DNA of 32,453 bases, from positions 1 through 32,453 of the IMG/VR virus record IMGVR_UViG_3300034375_003432. One strand, written 5' to 3'. Position numbers and translations under genes: made by a program. The notes under the pieces were generated by a model that made no database searches, was not told the DNA's origin, and was given only the letters and a program-made list of their open reading frames with translations. Below, piece after piece: positions 1 through 6,803 of the stretch (position 1 is the first letter of the stretch; every line of letters starts with the position of its first letter). The stretch comes from a virus.

Positions 1-1345
1 AACTGGTATCGCCTAAGACAATCAATCTTTCTTTCATACTAGGAATCGGTAAAGCATAGACTTCATTTAAACCTTCAAACCTTTTGCCTTCTTTATCCAA
101 TGAATCGACTCGTCTATGTAATTCTTGAGCATCATCTTCCGCACTCAAATAAACTGCACTTCCAGAACTTACAATCGGATTACCTAACCAAGAACCAGAA
201 CCATGAGCAACTTTCAAACATAAATCCAATGCCAACATGGATTTACCTATACCACCAATACTTGCCATGATTCCTGGTTTGCCAAGCTCAATAAAATTTT
301 CTACCAACCATTCTCTTTTTGGTATTTCGCCTTTGAGAAACTTGATATTGAATTGTTTTAAAGGCAAACCACGATCTAAGATTTCATTTCTAACTGCATC
401 TAAACCTTGCTCTTGGTGTAAGTCGTTGAAGTCGCCAACAATAGAAGGCAATCTGACAACTGTGTTATTGATTGCTGAGGTAATTTCTTCTGCTTTTTTT
501 TGTCCAACTTGATTGCTGTCATTATCAAAGCAAATAATAAACCTAGCTTTAGTTAGCTTTCTTAAATTAGTAAGAGCAGTAAGACCAAAGTTCGCTGAGA
601 ACACACAACAAACCGCAAGGTTCGTTGCTTCGAATACTGAATATGCGGTTGCTAGTCCTTCAACGATTAAGACTTGATCTAAGTCTTGCCACTCTGACCA
701 ACTAAAACCAACGATATGAACACTACCTTTGACTTCACTTGCACTAACAAATCTTTTCTCGCCCTTCTTATCTATGTATTGCAACGACCTAATCTCAGGC
801 TTGACATTAGTTGTAGAATATAAGGGAACAACAAGGGAATCTCTTATTGTTTTTAACCCATAATTTTTAATTTTTTTCTTCGTGAGGTAATCGTGATTCA
901 CACAATCTATGGCACTTTTAAATCTTTCTTGGCAATCTTTAGCTACTTCGTCTTGCCTTATTTTTCTTTCTTTTTTCTGCCTTTCTATGTTGTCTTGAAC
1001 AATGGCTTTTAATTCGTTTTGCTCTTTTAAAGAAAGTTTATTTATATCGGTGTTTGACCATTTCTTTTGCTCGCCTGTACGCCAGTTGCCATAAGTAATA
1101 TTGATGTAATTGTTATTCTCGTTATAGACATACCAACCAGACTTTTCATTACTCTTATCAGGCCTTGTAGTCGCACTTGCTTTGACCATACATCTGATAA
1201 CTTCTCCAGACGTATCTATAAAACTAACTGCCAAACCATCATCATTCATTTGGTTGATAGCATCAGAAATATCCTTACCACTTCCAAAATGTAATTCTTT
1301 GTCTAATACTAAACCATCACTACCAAAAAAACTTGTCAAATTCAT
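1..1345 (-). CDS. TOPRIM primase / AAA helicase, C-terminus cut by window
   Basis: The frame is open from an ATG at 1345 to the window edge, giving 448 residues without a stop. A TOPRIM-like core is visible: VLIVEG (about 225-230, Glu229) and ICFDND (271-276, Asp274 and Asp276), the usual metal-binding Glu and DxD. A RepA/AAA_25-type ATPase begins after it, with Walker A SIGGIGKS (362-369) and a Walker B-like VYLSAEDD (about 398-405). In such phage fusions the first half primes DNA synthesis and the second unwinds the fork; that role is inferred from the families. I see no zinc-binding primase domain at the N-terminus, which is instead lysine-rich and probably helical (100-145). The ATG overlaps the TGA of the upstream Dam gene (ATGA), so the two are translationally coupled. 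It is the last visible gene of the replication operon. Confidence 0.88.
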   Translation of the reverse strand, partial: MNLTSFFGSDGLVLDKELHFGSGKDISDAINQMNDDGLAVSFIDTSGEVIRCMVKASATTRPDKSNEKSGWYVYNENNNYINITYGNWRTGEQKKWSNTDINKLSLKEQNELKAIVQDNIERQKKERKIRQDEVAKDCQERFKSAIDCVNHDYLTKKKIKNYGLKTIRDSLVVPLYSTTNVKPEIRSLQYIDKKGEKRFVSASEVKGSVHIVGFSWSEWQDLDQVLIVEGLATAYSVFEATNLAVCCVFSANFGLTALTNLRKLTKARFIICFDNDSNQVGQKKAEEITSAINNTVVRLPSIVGDFNDLHQEQGLDAVRNEILDRGLPLKQFNIKFLKGEIPKREWLVENFIELGKPGIMASIGGIGKSMLALDLCLKVAHGSGSWLGNPIVSSGSAVYLSAEDDAQELHRRVDSLDKEGKRFEGLNEVYALPIPSMKERLIVLGDTS

Positions 1346-1767
1346 TTTAAAACCACTACCATACTGTCGTGCATACCTGCTTTGTTTGTTACTTTTTTTC
1401 CAAAAGTGTTAAAACCTATAAACTTTACCCTGCCTTTTAAAAATCTTATTTCTTTTGCGTTTGGTAGAATAAAATCGTGAAATAAGATAGTGCTTGTGCT
1501 AACAGGCAGTAATAAAACACAAAGTTTTCCTTTTTTTGATTCTTCTATTGCCTTTTTGACAAACGCTTCTTTTAATTTTCTACTATATGGAGGATTTACA
1601 AAATTTCTTTTTCCCCAATCTATTAACAAACCATCCTTTTCTTTTGTGATTTCTCCAAAATTAATTGGGCAAGGATCAAAATCAAAATTGAATTCATCAT
1701 TTAATTTTTCATATAGATCTTTCGGTGTTTCCCAATTATCACTATGTTTTAAATTTCTGTTTTTGAT
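1342..1767 (-). CDS. dam-like: Phage Dam-family DNA N6-adenine methyltransferase, non-ATG start
   Basis: The product matches phage Dam (PF05869-type) proteins. These begin with a WETPKDLY-type segment (codons about 1734-1711), then FDFDPCP (near 1686-1666), then the catalytic NPPYS (around 1590-1576), and would methylate adenine in DNA. The frame has no ATG anywhere. A TTG at 1629 gives a 95-aa protein but removes the conserved N-terminal third. The frame is open back to a TGA at 1797-1795. The best-placed initiation site I see is an ATC at 1767 preceded by a GAGGG-type Shine-Dalgarno about 7 nt upstream, inside the 3' end of the preceding gene. The alternative is a -1 frameshift from that gene (its frame is +1 relative to this one). 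The family call is fairly sure; the start is not. Confidence 0.62.
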   Translation of the reverse strand: MKNRNLKHSDNWETPKDLYEKLNDEFNFDFDPCPINFGEITKEKDGLLIDWGKRNFVNPPYSRKLKEAFVKKAIEESKKGKLCVLLLPVSTSTILFHDFILPNAKEIRFLKGRVKFIGFNTFGKKVTNKAGMHDSMVVVLK

Positions 1768-2105
1768 TTGATTCCCTCGTCTGCTAACTCGGATTCAAAA
1801 TCCAAGTAATTTAAAATTATTGTATTGAAAAAAGAATCTCTTTGTTCGTTAGACCATTTGTGTAACTCAAAGCTACCAGTCTGTTTTGCAATCTCTAAAT
1901 ATTTATCCTTGCTTTGTTTCCTTGCGTATGCAATTCCATCTTTATTTGTATAAGATTTTCTAGCAAGTTTTTCTCCTTTTTCAATTCTCTCCTTTATTCT
2001 CTCTAAATGCTCCATTGAGCAACTACCATAATAAACATCATTATGTTTGTAAAGAAACCCTCGTGCAGGTCTGTTACAGACCTTGCACAAGCTAGTTTTT
2101 TTCAT
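1749..2105 (-). CDS. Small protein with N-terminal Cys motif, unknown function
   Basis: This encodes 118 aa starting TAGATG directly after the ssDNA-binding protein gene. An N-terminal CKVCNRP knuckle (CxxC at 7-10) is followed by a later Cys in YYGSCSMEH with a nearby His, so a small zinc site is plausible. The middle is charged and helical (ERIKERIEKGEKLARKS), and the C-terminal part (about 80-118) looks globular. I do not recognise a named family; similar proteins sit in phage replication modules. Its 3' end contains the probable initiation signal of the Dam gene, and the two overlap in a -1 relation, so translation may be coupled or the proteins fused. No function is assigned. Confidence 0.7.
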   Translation of the reverse strand: MKKTSLCKVCNRPARGFLYKHNDVYYGSCSMEHLERIKERIEKGEKLARKSYTNKDGIAYARKQSKDKYLEIAKQTGSFELHKWSNEQRDSFFNTIILNYLDFESELADEGIKSKTEI

Positions 2106-2582
2106 CTAAAAAGGGATTTCTTCGCTGTCTAAAGGATCAACCTCTACTGGCTTTGGTTCAGCTATATCTTCTTTTGGAAGAATAGATTTGCTTTGCTCTG
2201 CCTTACCAAAACCCTTGCCATATTGACTATCAATTTCTGGATAACCATTGTCATTAATTTTCACCATAGCAGTAAAATTAATTCCTTTAAGTTCCTCAGT
2301 ATTTTTTAGAGCAGTCAAGCCACAAGCACTAGCTAAAGCTGATAACTCAGTTCTGCCAATCTCTACCGATTTAGGAGAGTTTGGATTAGCAACTGTGAAT
2401 AAACCAGACACCAATCTGCCACCGAACTTTTCACATTGAATAGAAAATGTCATTCTAATTCCTACCCAACCGCTATCATTACGCATTTCTTGTTCATCGA
2501 CATAGTGCATGGTATATCTACCAGGATTTATCGGTTCATCTTCTTGACCTACTTCTAAGCCACCATATTGTTCAAGATCCAT
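2106..2582 (-). CDS. DUF669-like ssDNA-binding protein with SSB-type tail
   Basis: This encodes 158 aa. The N-terminal 100 or so residues resemble the phage DUF669/SSB-like family: a glycine-rich entry (INPGRYTM), a beta-rich core, and a RTELSALASACG-type helix near 79-90. The last residues, DSEEIPF, are acidic and end in Ile-Pro-Phe, like the protein-interaction tip of bacterial SSB (DDDIPF). The C-terminal 50 residues are Lys/Pro/Glu-rich and probably disordered, as in SSB linkers. The gene follows the Sak4-like ATPase and a small zinc ribbon, which fits a protein that coats single strands and hands them to recombination proteins. The protein-protein role of the tail is inference. The ATG at 2582 overlaps the end of the small zinc ribbon frame. 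Confidence 0.78.
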   Translation of the reverse strand: MDLEQYGGLEVGQEDEPINPGRYTMHYVDEQEMRNDSGWVGIRMTFSIQCEKFGGRLVSGLFTVANPNSPKSVEIGRTELSALASACGLTALKNTEELKGINFTAMVKINDNGYPEIDSQYGKGFGKAEQSKSILPKEDIAEPKPVEVDPLDSEEIPF

Positions 2583-2694
2583 TTCTTACCTCTTTATTAT
2601 TTTTAGTTAAACAAACTGTGCATAAGAACAAGCCATTAGCTTTGTAAATAGCTTCTGACTCACACTCATCACAATAAATTATTTCTTCTTCCAT
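2572..2694 (-). CDS. 40-aa zinc-ribbon protein
   Basis: This small frame begins at an ATG whose first base is the last base of the Sak4-like gene's stop (TAATG) and ends 11 nt inside the next gene. The product has CDEC and, after about 17 residues, CTVC, so two CxxC knuckles that would hold one zinc ion. The flanks are acidic and the tail basic. Tiny zinc ribbons of this kind are common in phage replication operons; partner and role are unknown. The start/stop coupling on both sides and the paired cysteines make it a probable real gene despite its size. Confidence 0.66.
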   Translation of the reverse strand: MEEEIIYCDECESEAIYKANGLFLCTVCLTKNNKEVRNGS

Positions 2695-3422
2695 TACTTC
2701 AACATCTCCGCACGAACAGTTTCCCAATCAAAAGGTAATGATTCAGGAAGCGCATATCTGTTTTTAGCCAAGTAAGCTGGCTTTTCTACTGTATATACTA
2801 CTCTATCTCCTGCGACAGCTTTTGTCGTCATAGTACCACCCTTACCTTTGACTTGAACTGTACCAAGTTTAAAGTTTGCAAAGAAACAGCAATCGCTGTG
2901 TTCAAGAATTAAGTCTGCTGCTTTTCTGTGTAGCTTTAATTCATGGCGATCATAGGCTTCTATCTCTGGCGATTCAAAACGCTTAATCTGATTGTGTGCT
3001 ATTTGCATAATCGTATAGCCTTTTTCACGAAGCTCATTTAACAAGTTAAGATAAATGCGCCAATATTTGAGCGCTTCTACGTAACCTTTCCCATAGCCTA
3101 CAGACTCGATGCTCTTGAAATTATTATCTTGGCAAGCCTTATCCCAAATCAAAGGCTCTAACCAATCCAAACTATCTACCACAAGCGTTTTATAGTCATT
3201 TTCGTTATCAATTAACGACTGTAAGTTTTTAAGCACATCTTCAAAACTTTCAGACAATGGAAAATGGTCGGCTTCAATCTTACCCATACCATCTTCGGTA
3301 AGTACAAATATTGGTTTATTCATACTCGCTGCAAAAAAAGTTTTACCGATACCAGCACCACCATAGAGAACTATTCTTGGCGGTTTCTGTTTTGCTTTCT
3401 TTCTAATATTAGCTAGACTCAT
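2694..3422 (-). CDS. Sak4-like RecA-fold ATPase (single-strand annealing/recombination)
   Basis: This encodes 242 aa, a single RecA-like NTPase domain. Walker A is GGAGIGKT (21-28); Walker B is TLVVDSLDWL (79-88); a sensor-like IMQIAHNQI follows near 138-146. The layout and length match phage Sak4/AAA_24 proteins, which assist strand annealing together with a partner SSB. That partner is likely the DUF669-like protein just downstream, and the DUF2800 nuclease upstream would supply the exonuclease. It acts on DNA in the cytoplasm. The ATG at 3422 lies within the 3' end of the DUF6447 gene (14-nt overlap). A bacterial RadA/DnaB-type helicase is excluded by the short length and absence of extra domains. 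Confidence 0.85.
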   Translation of the reverse strand: MSLANIRKKAKQKPPRIVLYGGAGIGKTFFAASMNKPIFVLTEDGMGKIEADHFPLSESFEDVLKNLQSLIDNENDYKTLVVDSLDWLEPLIWDKACQDNNFKSIESVGYGKGYVEALKYWRIYLNLLNELREKGYTIMQIAHNQIKRFESPEIEAYDRHELKLHRKAADLILEHSDCCFFANFKLGTVQVKGKGGTMTTKAVAGDRVVYTVEKPAYLAKNRYALPESLPFDWETVRAEMLK

Positions 3423-3663
3423 CTTTTATCTCCTTCGTTTCAATGATAGTTGCACTTTCCATGCCTTCTAAAGAATCTTTCAATTCATTTATTAAGCGTT
3501 GTTTATGATCTTGCGCAACCGCTAGTTTATTACTAAGTTCTTGAACATCTGGTTCAATGAACTTAACCATGTTTAAAAGAGCCATTTGGTCTTTGGATAA
3601 ATCCGCTTCCAAATAGTCCTTGCCATCTATTGTCAAAGTTGGACTTTGTACTTCTTCAACCAT
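3409..3663 (-). CDS. DUF6447-like small protein
   Basis: I start this at ATG 3663 because GGAG sits 6 nt upstream; the frame is open further, but that part lies within the upstream nuclease gene. The 84-aa product starts MVEEVQSPTLTIDGKDYLEA and continues with LSKDQMALLNMVKF, a pattern I know from DUF6447 phage proteins. The rest is predicted helical and coiled (NKLAVAQDHKQRLINELKD). It is acidic overall. The function is unknown; its constant place between the DUF2800 nuclease and the Sak4-like ATPase suggests an accessory role in the recombination complex, which is inference. Confidence 0.72.
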   Translation of the reverse strand: MVEEVQSPTLTIDGKDYLEADLSKDQMALLNMVKFIEPDVQELSNKLAVAQDHKQRLINELKDSLEGMESATIIETKEIKDESS

Positions 3664-4387
3664 ATTTTTCTCCATTAGATTTATAGGTTTCACATACTCT
3701 TTTAGCTGGACAAAATCTACATTGTTCGCCAAAAGTGTAATTCGGTTTATCTGCTTCGCAATTATCCAAAGCATTTTTTAATTCTGAAAAACCCCAATCT
3801 ACCAAGTATTCGGCAGTAGTTTCCCACGAACGAACGCTTTGTTTAGATCTCGGTTGCACTATCGTCATTATCACTTTCATATCCTCATTACCATAACGAG
3901 CTAATGCGCCTAGTGCATAAATAGACATTTGTAAATTATTCTCAGGACTGACAGGCCATGTACCTGTCTTTAAATCAACTACTTCGATTACTTCTTTATT
4001 AAAGATAATCGCATCACTTGTACCCCAACACTCAGGATTTATTTCTTCAATGCTTACTTGTTCTTCAATCAAAGGCTTGGCATTTAATTCTTTCGACCTT
4101 GATTCAATATAATCCACATACTCCTTTGCACAATCAATCATATCTTGGTCGGCAATAATCTCTACATCTTCTACAGTTTCGCTTTTACCTAACCAATAAT
4201 CTTCTAGGGTGATGCCTTCTAAATGTCCTTTCATAAGCATTTCTGCCATGTTATGAATGAAAGTACCAACGAGCGCAGGTCTGCCAACAGGTTCTCTTTC
4301 AACACCTTCGGAAAGTTTTATTGAACCAGGACACGCAAACCAACGCTCTGCGCTTGAGGGAGAATACTTAGCGTGCTTAGAAGGCAT
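3656..4387 (-). CDS. DUF2800-type PD-(D/E)XK (Cas4-like) nuclease
   Basis: From ATG 4387 the product is 243 aa, starting MPSKHAKYSPSSAERWFACP, the typical opening of DUF2800 proteins (helix plus a WxxCPGS turn). The nuclease core is visible: WGTSDAIIF (metal-binding Asp), VVDLKTG (Asp and Lys of the motif), then a QM.IYALGA helix. The C-terminal cysteines CRFCPAKRVC, with the early Cys in FACPG, could bind an Fe-S cluster as in Cas4/AddB relatives. It is probably an exonuclease working with the Sak4-like ATPase and SSB-like protein. Initiation at TTG 4426, with GGAGA upstream, is possible and would add 13 residues. The 3' end overlaps the next gene by 8 nt. Confidence 0.85.
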   Translation of the reverse strand: MPSKHAKYSPSSAERWFACPGSIKLSEGVEREPVGRPALVGTFIHNMAEMLMKGHLEGITLEDYWLGKSETVEDVEIIADQDMIDCAKEYVDYIESRSKELNAKPLIEEQVSIEEINPECWGTSDAIIFNKEVIEVVDLKTGTWPVSPENNLQMSIYALGALARYGNEDMKVIMTIVQPRSKQSVRSWETTAEYLVDWGFSELKNALDNCEADKPNYTFGEQCRFCPAKRVCETYKSNGEKYG

Positions 4388-4406
4388 ACTATCTTTTATA
4401 AATTCT

Positions 4407-4598
4407 TTAGTCGTTTCTGCTAACAAAATTACTTTTCTCCATTTTCTCCACATCTTCAAGATCGTATAAGACCTTGCCAGATATTTTGTAGTAAGGGCAA
4501 CCAACACCAGCTAGACGTTGATTGGCTAATGTTCGTGGACTCCTTTTCCAACGATTAGCTAGTTCTTTAGCCGTAATAAATTTCTTATCGTCATTCAT
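4407..4598 (-). CDS. Excisionase/MerR-type helix-turn-helix protein
   Basis: The product is 63 aa from ATG 4598 (a TTG at 4631 would add 11). ITAKELANRWKRSPRTLANQ is a winged-HTH excisionase-family signature: the first helix reads the hierarchy 'ITAKELA', the recognition helix is 'SPRTLANQ', followed by the YYKISGKVLYDLEDVE wing found in HTH_17 proteins. It could be the excisionase partner of the integrase nearby, or a small regulator. It is the first gene of the leftward replication run and is divergent from the DUF1289 gene, so the 4599-4656 gap probably carries promoters for both directions. Confidence 0.72.
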   Translation of the reverse strand: MNDDKKFITAKELANRWKRSPRTLANQRLAGVGCPYYKISGKVLYDLEDVEKMEKSNFVSRND

Positions 4599-4611
4599 AG
4601 TATTTTCTTGT

Positions 4612-4641
4612 TTGTTAAATTTTCCTTCCAAGTGATATAAT
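4612..4641 (+). promoter_or_regulatory. Sigma70-like promoter for the DUF1289 gene
   Basis: A perfect TATAAT lies at 4636-4641, with TTGTTA at 4612-4617 (18-nt spacer). The start codon follows only 15 nt after the -10, so the transcript would have a very short leader; no clear Shine-Dalgarno precedes ATG 4657. Hexamer matches are seen directly; activity is inference. Confidence 0.55.
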
Positions 4642-4656
4642 TAAAACATAAATTAT

Positions 4657-4965
4657 ATGAAAGAGCAAAGAATGTGTTTTCGTGACCAACTAAAGATGGA
4701 TGGTTTGTCCACTTCATTAGAGGACTCTCCTTGCATAAGTATTTGCTCTACAACTTATGGACTTAAAGATTCTTGTATCTGTGGTCGCAATCTCAAACAA
4801 ATTAGTTCTTGGAACTCTTACGATACTGTTACTAAGAAAAAAATTGTTATGGCTGCTATTAAAGACAAAGAATCTTTTCCTAGACAGAAACTTACTTTTT
4901 TGGCTGACGATCATAATATTTCGTTTGAAAAGGCTAAACAAATTTTTGTCATTGATAAGTTGTAG
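4657..4965 (+). CDS. DUF1289-family Cys-rich protein (possible lysogenic-conversion gene)
   Basis: This encodes 102 aa on the opposite strand to its neighbours. Residues 23-53 carry the DUF1289 signature: SPCISIC (Cys26, Cys30), then SCICGR (Cys40, Cys42) and a W after the LKQISSW segment. The family normally has C-x-G-C-x-R; here the spacing is one residue shorter (CICGR), an oddity to note. DUF1289 proteins are common in proteobacteria and are of unknown function; the cysteines suggest metal binding. The gene has its own promoter, sits beside the integrase and overlaps its 3' end by 17 nt in convergent orientation. That location is typical of a cargo gene expressed from a prophage. ATG 4657 is the first start; Met14 is an alternative. 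Confidence 0.68.
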   Translation: MKEQRMCFRDQLKMDGLSTSLEDSPCISICSTTYGLKDSCICGRNLKQISSWNSYDTVTKKKIVMAAIKDKESFPRQKLTFLADDHNISFEKAKQIFVIDKL

Positions 4966-6085
4966 GTAAATCAATTCCTGAGAGAATTTCATCACCGATT
5001 TTCTCTATGTTTTCCTTACTCGTTTTGTCTTCAATATGCTGATAACGCTTCATCATACTAAGCGATTGATGGCCCATAAGCTCACCAGTTTGTAAAAAAT
5101 CTACACTTGCGCTATTTGCAAGTGTACCGAAACTATGCCTTAGATCATGAAGTCTAATTTTGTCTATGTTTGAGCATGAATTTGGCGAAGATTCCTTACA
5201 AGCTAATTTTACGCTGTTCCAGAGCCTTTTAGGGTTTTTGATACCAAGTATCGTTTTTTTCTTTTTCTCGCCTTGTAGAGCCTGTATGACGCTCCGACTT
5301 TGAGAATTCAACCAAATTTTTCTGGTTTTGCCATCTTTATCGGTTTTATGTTCTTTTAACTCAATATAATCGCCATGCCAGTCATCCCATGTAGCACGAG
5401 CTAACTCCCCCTTTCTAGCGCCAGTAAAAATAAGTAAAAGAATAAAACTGACTGAGTGCAACAAAGAGTTATCTTCGTCTAATCTTCTAAATAATTCTTT
5501 AAAGATATTGAGCTTTTCTTCTGGTGTGTAATGTCTAGTTCGTTTTACCTCTGCGTGCTTCTTGATTCTACTAGCTGGATTGGTTTCCAAGTATTCGTAA
5601 TCAATCGCAATCTCAAAGACAGTCTTTAAAATAGTCAGACAACGATTGGCAGTATATTTAGATCTTAAACTGAGTTCGTCAAACCAAGACTTAACATCTC
5701 CTCTGCTAATTGTATCTATTGGTAAATGACCAAAGCCAGGCTTTATGTCTTTCTCGTACAAGCGCACATACTCTTGAATGGTCTTTCTGTTATTCATTTC
5801 CAACTGTTGTTGATATTTAGCAAAGACATAATCTGTCGTTGGTGTCTGCTTGTCATTCTTAGCCAAAGGATCAAAGCTAGTATCAAGCAACATCTTGGCT
5901 TGTAGTTCACTTGCAATCTTGCGTACTGTTTGTATTGGCATACCGCCATGACCAATCTTCATGTTTCTGCGTTTGCCATTGATAGTATATTTAAGATAGT
6001 AGCTGATTTGTTTCTGACCTTTGCTATTAGTCCAGGCTACTTGTTTGATGCTTTGGTTAAGTTTGTCTGAGGTTATCTTTTTCAT
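4949..6085 (-). CDS. int: Tyrosine-recombinase integrase
   Basis: This encodes 378 aa, a normal length for a phage/island integrase. The N-terminus (1-70) is an arm-binding-type beta domain (LKYTINGKRRNMKIG), and residues 85-175 form a SAM-like core-binding domain. The catalytic domain carries Arg224 (TGARKGEL), His313 and Arg316 (LHDLRHSFG), His339 (LMGHQS) and the nucleophile Tyr348 (MMKRYQHI). All the key residues are present, so it should be active in site-specific insertion and excision. It follows two tiny coupled ORFs (start 2 nt after the previous stop). I could not identify the attachment site from this sequence alone; no tRNA-like segment is visible next to it. Confidence 0.95.
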   Translation of the reverse strand: MKKITSDKLNQSIKQVAWTNSKGQKQISYYLKYTINGKRRNMKIGHGGMPIQTVRKIASELQAKMLLDTSFDPLAKNDKQTPTTDYVFAKYQQQLEMNNRKTIQEYVRLYEKDIKPGFGHLPIDTISRGDVKSWFDELSLRSKYTANRCLTILKTVFEIAIDYEYLETNPASRIKKHAEVKRTRHYTPEEKLNIFKELFRRLDEDNSLLHSVSFILLLIFTGARKGELARATWDDWHGDYIELKEHKTDKDGKTRKIWLNSQSRSVIQALQGEKKKKTILGIKNPKRLWNSVKLACKESSPNSCSNIDKIRLHDLRHSFGTLANSASVDFLQTGELMGHQSLSMMKRYQHIEDKTSKENIEKIGDEILSGIDLPTTYQ

Positions 6086-6086
6086 A

Positions 6087-6173
6087 CTACACCAAGTAAA
6101 TCTCTAAGTTCCAAACGAAGGCAAGGATAATGCCAAGCAATAATAAAATGATTAAGTCTTTAGGTTCTCTCAT
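6087..6173 (-). CDS. 28-aa single-span membrane peptide upstream of integrase
   Basis: The ATG at 6173 is preceded by AAGAGAAC and lies inside the end of the preceding small gene; the TAG is 1 nt ahead of the integrase ATG (TAGTATG). The product has a short charged head (MREPKD), then about 16 hydrophobic residues (LIILLLLGIILAFVW) and a short tail. It is probably an inner-membrane peptide. Its tight coupling to the integrase suggests it is real or acts as a leader peptide. No family is recognised. Confidence 0.5.
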   Translation of the reverse strand: MREPKDLIILLLLGIILAFVWNLEIYLV

Positions 6174-6324
6174 TGTTCTCTTGTAATTTTCTGTTTCTGT
6201 AATCATTTAAGATGATTACTCCTCTTTCTCTCAGAGCTTGTTCTTTTATGATTCTATCTATTAACTCTTTTGCTTTTATTGCTTTGCGCTCTTTTATTCG
6301 ATCTATTATATTTTTTTTTCTCAT
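6160..6324 (-). CDS. 54-aa basic protein, unknown
   Basis: Start ATG 6324 has a strong Shine-Dalgarno (AGGAGAAAC). The 54-residue product is rich in Lys, Arg and Ile, starting MRKKNIIDRIKERKAIKAKE and probably all helical. It heads a three-gene leftward unit ending with the integrase and overlaps the 28-aa membrane peptide by 14 nt. It could be a small DNA-binding helper, but no HTH is clear and no family is recognised. Confidence 0.58.
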   Translation of the reverse strand: MRKKNIIDRIKERKAIKAKELIDRIIKEQALRERGVIILNDYRNRKLQENNERT

Positions 6325-6391
6325 TGTTTCTCCTGTTTAGTAAAAGAATATTAAACAATGTAAAGTGATAAAGCAAGTAGTTTAGTGATTA

Positions 6392-6802
6392 TTAGTTAGA
6401 TAATGACTTGATTGCGTTGAAAAGTGAATCTCGACTGTTGTTATCTTTCATATCTTGGTCTTGAACAGTATAGCTTGCAACTTGCGTAGTATGTTTGACA
6501 GGAAGAAAAACGATAGAGTTGTAAGGTTGTGCGTAAAGCGCGTAGATGTCTATTTGACCATCCTTGTAGGATCTTTCTTTAGTATGTGAGCCACGCCTTA
6601 AATCAAACTTCCAATAGTTATGTCCTTTGGTTTTTTTGGATTTCGTTTTAACTTGACACTTGTACAAAGTGTCGTCTATTTCAAATACTATGTCAGCGTG
6701 TGAGCCATGAGGAAGAACACAAACTGTATCAGATTCAAGCGAGAGGATGCTGGCTGTATAGTATTCACCATGCCTTCCCAACTTTTCTCTGGCTCTGGAC
6801 AT
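6392..6802 (-). CDS. PD-(D/E)XK endonuclease
   Basis: This encodes 136 aa. The fold signature reads HGEYY (Glu13), then a CVLPHGSHADIVFE strand-turn (Asp37) and YKCQVKTKS (Gln50, Lys52), i.e. E...D...QxK, close to the PDDEXK_10/I-Ssp6803I-type endonucleases. The C-terminal WKFDLRRGSHTKERSY and DIYALYAQ segments match the family's usual continuation, followed by FLPV. Such stand-alone nucleases in phages resolve DNA branches or cut competing DNA; which applies here is unknown. It starts 1 nt after the stop of the upstream late gene, so it is probably expressed late. It sits outside the replication module, which is unusual for a resolvase. Confidence 0.78.
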   Translation of the reverse strand: MSRAREKLGRHGEYYTASILSLESDTVCVLPHGSHADIVFEIDDTLYKCQVKTKSKKTKGHNYWKFDLRRGSHTKERSYKDGQIDIYALYAQPYNSIVFLPVKHTTQVASYTVQDQDMKDNNSRDSLFNAIKSLSN

Positions 6803-6803
6803 T

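Noticed and set aside
237-512. Plus-strand open frame (91 aa)
   Set aside because: It is antisense to the primase-helicase, has no ribosome-binding site and no recognisable protein pattern.
1749-1767. A classic X XXY YYZ slippery site for the Dam frameshift
   Set aside because: The nearest candidate (TCAAAAACA) does not satisfy the two-codon rule; only a run of five A is present. Kept as an open alternative, not as a called site.
4949-6391. Attachment site next to the integrase
   Set aside because: I searched for a tRNA-3'-like segment or a direct repeat near the integrase and found none that stands out.
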